Virus record (IMG/VR): IMGVR_UViG_3300032893_000068
Coordinates: 1 to 51,897 of that record
Length of the DNA: 51,897 bases
Strand: one strand, 5' to 3'
Source: a virus
The notes below the pieces were generated by a model that was given only the letters and a program-made list of their open reading frames with translations, was not told the origin of the DNA and ran no database searches. This document shows, one piece after another, positions 47,299 to 51,897 of the stretch (position 1 is the first letter of the stretch; each line of letters begins with the position of its first letter). Position numbers and translations under genes: made by a program.

Positions 47299-48092
47299 TG
47301 AATAACGGGCCGCGAGTGTTGATTTTTGACGTGGAAACAGCGCCAATTGTAGCCTATACATGGGGCTTGTTTGATCAGAATGTTGGGCTTAATCAAATCA
47401 AAAGTGACTGGCACTTCCTGGCTTGGGCAGCGAAATGGTTGGGTGATCCGGCTTCAAAGACTGTATATATGGACAACAGCAAGGCTAAAAATATCTCAGA
47501 TGACAAAGAACTGATTACAGAGCTTGTCAAAATGATTGAACAGGCTGACATTGTTGTGACGCAAAACGGTGAGTCATTCGACATCAAGAAACTCAATGCA
47601 CGAGCGATTATCAATGGCTTGCCTCCAATTCGGCCAGCTAAGTCTACTGATATTCTCCGTGAAGGACGCAAGGTGTTCAAATTCACGTCTCACAAATTGG
47701 AGTACATCTCTGATACATTGAACACGAAATACAAGAAACTCAAACACAACAAGTATCCTGGCTTCGAGTTGTGGGCTGCGATTCTCAAAGGCGACAAGCG
47801 AGCATGGGCAGAGATGCGAAAATACACGATTCATGATGTGTTGTCTACAGAAGAAGCTTATGTGCGGATTCAAGGTTGGATTAAGACACAAAATCTAGCT
47901 AAATACACAGATGATGAGACAGTGCGATGTTTCTGCGGAAGCAAGAACTTACAGCATCGTGGAGTGACATATACAGCCGTGGGGCGGTATCGCCGGTATC
48001 GTTGCAATGATTGTGGAAAATGGACACGTGGAAGTAGCAACTTGTTGGCTTTTGACAAGCGTAAAAATCTAGTAAGGGAAGGTACGAAATAA
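47298..48092 (+). CDS. DEDD 3'-5' exonuclease-like protein with zinc ribbon
   Basis: VLIFDVETAPI (motif I), TQNGESFDIKKLNAR (motif II) and YTIHDVLSTEEAY (motif III) place the first ~190 residues in the RNase H-like DEDD exonuclease superfamily, similar to YprB-type proteins. A C-terminal CFCGSKN...CNDCGKW zinc ribbon follows. It probably degrades or trims DNA or RNA ends. Confidence 0.82.
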   Translation: MNNGPRVLIFDVETAPIVAYTWGLFDQNVGLNQIKSDWHFLAWAAKWLGDPASKTVYMDNSKAKNISDDKELITELVKMIEQADIVVTQNGESFDIKKLNARAIINGLPPIRPAKSTDILREGRKVFKFTSHKLEYISDTLNTKYKKLKHNKYPGFELWAAILKGDKRAWAEMRKYTIHDVLSTEEAYVRIQGWIKTQNLAKYTDDETVRCFCGSKNLQHRGVTYTAVGRYRRYRCNDCGKWTRGSSNLLAFDKRKNLVREGTK

Positions 48093-48790
48093 TGAAGCAG
48101 TTAATTGGATTCTTGTTGGGACTCTATGGATTCGGAGCTATTGCAGCAATTGGAATTCCGTTGTATGCTGCTTCAACAGACACAGTAAAGGTGGAGGAGA
48201 AGGTAGTGCAGCTTCACATTATCAAACCAGATCCGAAACCAGTCGAGGAAAAGGCAATACGTTCCTTCCGTAAAATTGACATAGCAAAGAAGCAAGACCT
48301 TAGTCGTTTTGTCTGCTCTGGTGCCTTCGTTAGTCCTTATGGACACATTCTTACAGCACGGCATTGCACGAATGAGGCTTTGGAGATTGAAGTGGAGACG
48401 TATGACCGGCAGTTATACAATGCGACGATTGTCTATGTCTCATCGACAGCAGATTTAGCCTTGCTGCATGTGAATAAACGTAATAGCCCGTATTTCGAGC
48501 TTGCCAAAGAAGTGACTCGCGGACAGAAAATCTATGTCCTTGGAAGTCCTCTTGGAATCGGTGATACATTGGCTACAGGCATCGTGGCTAAGTTGTGGGG
48601 TGACTTGATGTTGATTGATTGCTCTGTCTTGCCAGGGAACAGCGGTGGGCCAGCGTTTGATGAAAATGGTCATTTGGTTGGTGTCACTACGGCTGGATTT
48701 GTTGTGTTCCTTGGAATGACTCACTTGAACATTGCACAAAGCTTAGATGGTATCTACTATTTCTTACTGGAAGCGGCACGGAGGAGCTAA
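48092..48790 (+). CDS. Membrane-anchored trypsin-like serine protease
   Basis: Residues 4-27 are an N-terminal membrane segment or uncleaved signal. The protease domain has ILTARHC (His91), TADLALL (Asp121) and LPGNSGGP (Ser184), the full chymotrypsin-type triad. Such a protease outside or in the envelope is uncommon in phages; targets are unknown. It overlaps the preceding stop by one base. Confidence 0.85.
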   Translation: MKQLIGFLLGLYGFGAIAAIGIPLYAASTDTVKVEEKVVQLHIIKPDPKPVEEKAIRSFRKIDIAKKQDLSRFVCSGAFVSPYGHILTARHCTNEALEIEVETYDRQLYNATIVYVSSTADLALLHVNKRNSPYFELAKEVTRGQKIYVLGSPLGIGDTLATGIVAKLWGDLMLIDCSVLPGNSGGPAFDENGHLVGVTTAGFVVFLGMTHLNIAQSLDGIYYFLLEAARRS

Positions 48791-48927
48791 TGGACTCTGA
48801 TTTCCTGAAACTTGTCCTGGCAGTTGAGGGGCTTACACGAGCAGTGCTGGAAGTGAAAGAAGAGGTGCGTAGAATCAATGAGGAAGGCATTGTGGTGGTA
48901 GCTGCACCTGACTCAACAAATAATTAA
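48790..48927 (+). CDS. Small coiled protein, 45 residues
   Basis: The ATG shares the A of the protease stop. The product is one amphipathic helix (FLKLVLAVEGLTRAVLEVKE and on) with a short polar end. Coupling with the protease suggests a partner role, but there is no motif. Confidence 0.5.
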   Translation: MDSDFLKLVLAVEGLTRAVLEVKEEVRRINEEGIVVVAAPDSTNN

Positions 48928-48928
48928 G

Positions 48929-49138
48929 ATGTATATAAATCCTGACTACGTAGTTAGAATAGTTCCAATAATAAAATATGGAACAAATTCAACAATGTTT
49001 ACAGACTGTTGCACAGTAGCTATTTGTGATGATGAGGCTTGTTGTCCCCATTGTGGAAAAAAAGTTATTGGTTATGATGCAGAAACTTCGCATAAAAGGC
49101 ATATCATTCGGTGGGAAAATGCGACAAGGTACTGGTAA
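48929..49138 (+). CDS. Cys-rich zinc-ribbon protein, 69 residues
   Basis: The product has CCTVAICDDEACCPHCGKKVIG, then RHIIRWENATRYW. Two or three Cys pairs give a compact ribbon with an aromatic tail. Unknown function. Confidence 0.55.
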   Translation: MYINPDYVVRIVPIIKYGTNSTMFTDCCTVAICDDEACCPHCGKKVIGYDAETSHKRHIIRWENATRYW

Positions 49139-49148
49139 AGGAGAAATT

Positions 49149-49307
49149 ATGTCTGAATGGAATGAGGAGCTTGACAATGATGAAGAAACTTTGGACGCTG
49201 TTTGGTGCGTGGATAGTGAATCTGGTATGGAGGCGCTCATTGATCGAAAAACAAATAAGGTCATTGCCATCAAGAGGGATGGAAAAATCACCGAACCAAA
49301 TTCCTAA
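49149..49307 (+). CDS. Small acidic protein, 52 residues
   Basis: AAAGGAG precedes ATG 49149. The product is very acidic at its N-terminus (SEWNEELDNDEETLDAVW), then beta-rich. It overlaps the next gene by 29 bases. Unknown. Confidence 0.5.
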   Translation: MSEWNEELDNDEETLDAVWCVDSESGMEALIDRKTNKVIAIKRDGKITEPNS

Positions 49308-49536
49308 GCTTACGACAGCATTCACAATGGATGCTGGGACAGCAATGGAATTCTATCGTCGCTGTATGGAACGAAAGGCTATGATAGAACTTGAAAAGCA
49401 TAATATCCTCATGGAGATGGTACATGAGGGACTTATCAAGAATGTTGTAGTGACGAAGAAAAGCAAAGAAGAATACATCAAGCATCTTTCTAAACATTTT
49501 AATGTTTTAGATTCTCGAAAGGAAGATAAGAAATGA
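49279..49536 (+). CDS. Basic helical protein, 85 residues
   Basis: GAGG precedes the ATG. The product is mostly helix with a Lys-rich end (VVVTKKSKEEYIKHLSKHF), possibly nucleic-acid binding. It overlaps the previous gene by 29 bases and the next start by four. Not recognised. Confidence 0.5.
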   Translation: MEKSPNQIPKLTTAFTMDAGTAMEFYRRCMERKAMIELEKHNILMEMVHEGLIKNVVVTKKSKEEYIKHLSKHFNVLDSRKEDKK

Positions 49537-49667
49537 TAACGAAAAATGATCTTGAAAAAGCAAGAGAGGTCGGGGGCATAGACAAGATTGCCTATGTATT
49601 GAATCAACTTGTTTGTGAACTTCTTAAGGAACGAGACGCTTACCGGAAAGTGGCTATTGATAAGTAG
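49533..49667 (+). CDS. Small protein ending at an in-frame amber codon
   Basis: The 44-residue ORF ends at TAG 49665-49667, but the same frame continues for 19 further residues (WDRPSKEDEIDAKKPRRAW) to a second TAG at 49725-49727. The continuation looks protein-like, so the first TAG may be a nonsense mutation of TGG or a readthrough site. Other genes here use TAG as an ordinary stop. Confidence 0.55.
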   Translation: MITKNDLEKAREVGGIDKIAYVLNQLVCELLKERDAYRKVAIDK

Positions 49668-49743
49668 TGGGATAGGCCAAGCAAAGAAGATGAAATAGAC
49701 GCAAAGAAGCCCAGAAGAGCATGGTAGGAAGAAGGAGAGAAAA

Positions 49744-50118
49744 GTGAAGCTCGAAGATCAAATTTGTTCATTTGAACTTGCTAAGAGTTTGAAAGAATTG
49801 GGCGTGAAGCAGGAGAGCCATTTTTATTGGATTCCTGTTGGAAATGGTTATATAGCGGATTGCTTTATGTACTCAGAGCAGTACGAAGAAATTGATAAAG
49901 AAATTTCTGCCTTCACCGTGGCCGAGCTGGGGGAGATACTGCCGCCATTTGTTACGACAGAAAAATACTTCTGTAAAGAAAAACCACGCTTCAATACTCA
50001 TGAAGAAAAAACTATAGAACAGCATTCTTTTCATGATGATAAAGAAGCCGACGCTCGCGCCAAGATGCTAATTTATTTGATCGAAAAAGGATTATTGAAG
50101 TCGGCAACGAAGGACTAG
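49744..50118 (+). CDS. Conserved phage hypothetical protein, 124 residues
   Basis: GTG 49744 follows AAGGAGAG. The start EDQICSFELAKSLKELGVKQ and then SHFYWIP matches a recurrent phage family of unknown function. C-terminal helices carry acidic and basic residues. An aromatic, acidic middle (YSEQYEEIDKEISAFTVAEL) precedes LPPFV. Confidence 0.7.
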   Translation: MKLEDQICSFELAKSLKELGVKQESHFYWIPVGNGYIADCFMYSEQYEEIDKEISAFTVAELGEILPPFVTTEKYFCKEKPRFNTHEEKTIEQHSFHDDKEADARAKMLIYLIEKGLLKSATKD

Positions 50119-50131
50119 AAAAATTCGGGGA

Positions 50132-50248
50132 TTGTTGTGTGCTAATTGTAATACTAAAGTTGTTAAAGTTGTCGAGGACTATGGCCCATTGATAATCCAA
50201 GCCCAGCAATACTTAAAAAAGTATGAGGAACTAACAAATGAAAATTGA
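50132..50248 (+). CDS. Possible TTG-start small protein, 38 residues
   Basis: The only non-overlapping reading in the 120-base gap before the next gene begins at one of two adjacent TTG codons and gives LCANCNTKVV followed by a helix (PLIIQAQQYLKKYEELTNEN). CANC could be a zinc knuckle. No ATG, so a weak candidate. Confidence 0.3.
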   Translation: MLCANCNTKVVKVVEDYGPLIIQAQQYLKKYEELTNEN

Positions 50249-50642
50249 AGTGGTAAGATATGAGTTTTATGAAGATAGAACATTGGGTATATTGTACCTT
50301 GATGGGGTAGAATTTTGTAAAACTTTGGAAGATCGAGTTAGGCCAGATGGGATAAAAATATATGGAAAGACCGCGATTCCAGAAGGTACTTATGGACTGA
50401 CAATGGAGCCATTTCGAGGAGATGCACAAAAAATCTATCCGCATCTTCATAATGTTCCAAATTTCACTGGAATCTGCTTGCATGGAGGCAACATTCCCGA
50501 AGATACGGTGGGATGTATTCTGGTGGGATTCATTAAGAATGACTCAGATCATACAATTCACAATGCAGCAATTGCATCTCTTTGTCAACGGATTGGAAAA
50601 GCTACAAGTCCCTGGCAAATCACTGTGAGGAATGGAGGATAA
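50238..50642 (+). CDS. DUF5675 family protein (possible cell-wall hydrolase)
   Basis: Motifs are TLGILYLDGVEFCKTLEDRV, KTAIPEGTYGLTM, LHNVPNFTGICLHGGNIPED and TVGCILVGF. The HxGN-(x)4-GCILVG block is the hallmark of DUF5675, a family often found near phage lysis genes and related in fold to L,D-transpeptidase-like proteins. Activity unknown. Confidence 0.82.
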   Translation: MKIEVVRYEFYEDRTLGILYLDGVEFCKTLEDRVRPDGIKIYGKTAIPEGTYGLTMEPFRGDAQKIYPHLHNVPNFTGICLHGGNIPEDTVGCILVGFIKNDSDHTIHNAAIASLCQRIGKATSPWQITVRNGG

Positions 50643-50643
50643 T

Positions 50644-50778
50644 ATGCGCCGTGGAAAGAAAATAGCTAGAGAACTTGCTCGTCGTATTGCAGCCTGGGAA
50701 GCTACTACACAGAATAAGGCTTCTGACATTGCTCGGAAACATCCAAATGGCTTCAAAAAGCCTGGAAGTGGGAAATAA
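50644..50778 (+). CDS. Small basic protein, 44 residues
   Basis: ATGGAGGATAATATG provides a good start. The product is strongly basic (RRGKKIARELARRIAAWEA at the N-terminus) and ends KHPNGFKKPGSGK, an ending common to small phage proteins. Could bind nucleic acid. Confidence 0.6.
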   Translation: MRRGKKIARELARRIAAWEATTQNKASDIARKHPNGFKKPGSGK

Positions 50779-50779
50779 T

Positions 50780-50944
50780 ATGAATACTGATGCCTATGTA
50801 ACTTACAAAGCAGCAGCCCTTACTGGACTCTTGGCAGGACTTGCCATTGAGCCAAAGAATCAGAAAGAAGAAGTGAGTAATGACGATTTGATATATTTGG
50901 AACTTTTGTGTGATAGAATTGCACAAGCGATGGTAAAGGGGTAA
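50780..50944 (+). CDS. Small hypothetical protein, 54 residues
   Basis: ATG 50780 lies one base after the previous stop. The product is helical (AYVTYKAAALTGLLAGLAI, then an acidic stretch and DDLIYLELLCDRIAQAM). No family recognised; probably soluble. Confidence 0.55.
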   Translation: MNTDAYVTYKAAALTGLLAGLAIEPKNQKEEVSNDDLIYLELLCDRIAQAMVKG

Positions 50945-50945
50945 T

Positions 50946-51173
50946 GTGAGAGAACATAAGCCGCCAGCAGATTGTACGTGCGGACATACATGGGAAGATC
51001 ATCACCACGGATGTATCATGAATCCGAAATATCCAACTGAAGATCACAAACGAGGAATCTGTAGAGCAGTAATGGCACAAGAGTGTGAAGCTACACAAAT
51101 CAATGGAGAATGGATTGTTCCTGAGCAGGAGAGATGTTATTGTGGACAATATAGGGTTGGGAGGAAACATTAA
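50946..51173 (+). CDS. Cys/His-rich protein, 75 residues
   Basis: GTG start. CTCGHTWEDHHHGC, CRAVMAQEC and RCYCGQY supply many potential zinc ligands. The terminal RCYCGQYRVG resembles one half of a ribbon. The last base is the A of the next ATG. Unknown role. Confidence 0.58.
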   Translation: MREHKPPADCTCGHTWEDHHHGCIMNPKYPTEDHKRGICRAVMAQECEATQINGEWIVPEQERCYCGQYRVGRKH

Positions 51174-51544
51174 TGGGCTTGATGAATCGTCTCACCAATG
51201 CTGCAAATCCCTATCAAGGGGAATTCAAAAAAGTGCTATGCGTTTGTTCAGCAGGACTCTTACGTTCTCCGACAGCAGCTTGGGTGCTGTCCCAAGAGCC
51301 ATTCAATTACAATACGAGAGCAGCAGGAATAGAATCTGAGTTCGCTCTTATTGTAGTTGACAAAATATTGATTGCTTGGGCTGATGAGATTGTTTGCATG
51401 ACACGAGAGCAAGAAAAAAAGCTTAAAGAGTTGACCAATAAATCAATCATCAATCTTGAGATTGAGGATGATTTTCAATACCGTGATCCAAAACTTGTAG
51501 AGTTGATTAAAGAACGCTACACTAGGGAGGCCGCTAATGCTTAA
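51173..51544 (+). CDS. Low-molecular-weight protein-tyrosine-phosphatase-like enzyme
   Basis: The 123-residue protein has the P-loop C-x5-R (Cys25-Ser-Ala-Gly-Leu-Leu-Arg31) followed by SPTAAWVLS, and WADEIVCMTREQEKKLKEL as in the family. The usual catalytic Asp-Pro near the C-terminus may be RDPK in this protein. Substrate could be phosphoprotein or nucleotide 3'-phosphate. It overlaps the cREC gene downstream, a coupling that suggests joint action on phosphate groups. Confidence 0.78.
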   Translation: MGLMNRLTNAANPYQGEFKKVLCVCSAGLLRSPTAAWVLSQEPFNYNTRAAGIESEFALIVVDKILIAWADEIVCMTREQEKKLKELTNKSIINLEIEDDFQYRDPKLVELIKERYTREAANA

Positions 51545-51842
51545 ATTGTTCGTAGACGACATTCGTAGATGTCCCGATGGATGGATACTAGCTCGTACCG
51601 TGACAGAGGCTATTCGTATCCTTGCTACGCAGGATGTTTCTGAAGTGAGGCTCAATCATAATATTATTTGTAAGCCAGAGACAGGAGAAAGTCATATAAG
51701 CTGGGAGACGTTTAAAGCTGTAGCTCGCTATTTAGCATTGCTCAATGTAGTGAGGGAACTCGACAACGGTATTCCAATCAAAGCTCATATTCATATAGCA
51801 AATGCGCAAGGCGGCAATCTGCCAAAAAGTTGCTGTTCATGA
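51537..51842 (+). CDS. cREC domain protein (right copy)
   Basis: The second copy of the gene at 71-376 has one amino-acid difference: the last residue is Ser rather than Leu (TCA versus TTA). It carries the same LNHN replacement of LDHD. If the genome is circular this is the same gene; if linear with terminal repeats it is a true duplicate. Confidence 0.7.
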   Translation: MLKLFVDDIRRCPDGWILARTVTEAIRILATQDVSEVRLNHNIICKPETGESHISWETFKAVARYLALLNVVRELDNGIPIKAHIHIANAQGGNLPKSCCS

Positions 51843-51897
51843 AATCAATGCCGGACAAAGGCCCGACCCACATCCAATATGATTCTCCATTTGGATT
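51839..51897 (+). CDS. Start of the 53-residue gene, cut by the window end
   Basis: This is the 5' part (19 codons and two bases) of the gene found whole at 373-534. The four differences from that copy are all silent third-position changes (D, P, T and H codons). Confidence 0.7.
   Translation, partial: MKSMPDKGPTHIQYDSPFG

Larger units (their letters stand above)
51467..51897. repeat. Right copy of 431-bp terminal direct repeat
   Basis: It matches bases 1-431 with six transitions at 51833, 51838, 51856, 51865, 51868 and 51871; C or G here where the left copy has T or A. The window ends inside the repeat, in the middle of the 53-residue gene, so the true end of the molecule is not visible. 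Confidence 0.95.

Noticed and set aside
1-51897. Phage single-subunit RNA polymerase, integrase or reverse transcriptase
   Set aside because: None of the large open frames shows the motifs of these families; the large plus-strand genes are explained as amidoligase, prim-pol and DNA polymerase.

Overview
The window looks like one complete genome of a tailed bacteriophage with podovirus-type virion genes. The first 431 bases recur at the right end (51467-51897), as expected for a circularly permuted or terminally redundant genome assembled past its own start; closing the circle gives a 51,466 bp unit. I see no integrase, repressor, partition gene, reverse transcriptase, CRISPR array or insertion sequence, so a lytic phage is most likely. 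Strong AGGAGG-type ribosome binding sites, ATGA and TAATG stop/start overlaps and dense packing all fit a bacterial virus. The host cannot be named from the sequence.

Layout. Two convergent transcription blocks diverge from a non-coding region around 30.35-31.08 kb and meet at about 1.86 kb. The minus-strand block (30.65 to 1.86 kb) is the late region. In order of transcription it holds small unknown genes and a possible small membrane protein, tRNA-Thr(UGU), small and large terminase, portal, a decoration-like protein, scaffold, a structured RNA segment with tRNA(CAU), the major capsid protein, a pectate-lyase-fold tailspike, head-tail and tail proteins, four large low-complexity internal or ejection-type proteins, a cassette of beta-rich 'PVSGTVTA' virion proteins, and finally an XhlA-like membrane protein and a zinc ribbon.

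The plus-strand block (31.08 kb to the right end, continuing across the junction to 1.84 kb) is the early and middle region. It starts with DUF8033 and small proteins, followed by a peptide-amidoligase/class II glutamine-amidotransferase pair. Next come a 3D-domain cell-wall protein, an HNH endonuclease, a sigma-like HTH protein and a 3TM holin. Replication genes follow: a PD-(D/E)XK nuclease, a primase-polymerase/AAA protein and a family A DNA polymerase. Then come nucleotide metabolism genes (MazG-like, deoxyribosyltransferase-like, dNMP kinase), an RNA ligase, endonuclease VII, a DEDD exonuclease and a membrane-anchored trypsin-like protease. The block ends with a protein-tyrosine-phosphatase-like gene and a cREC (cyclic-phosphate-processing receiver) gene.

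Most noteworthy: (1) a ~40-bp element present three times, each copy facing downstream genes, probably a phage-specific promoter; (2) a perfect three-hairpin cloverleaf-like RNA beside an initiator-like tRNA in the capsid-gene leader; (3) the amidoligase/GATase II pair; (4) a possible RNA-repair set (cREC, phosphatase, RNA ligase, phage tRNAs) in which the cREC has lost both aspartates of its usual LDHD motif; (5) a gene whose best start codon is ATT; (6) an in-frame amber codon in a small gene; (7) six clustered, mostly synonymous transitions that distinguish the two terminal repeats. Functions are inferred from motif recognition by eye; no searches were run.
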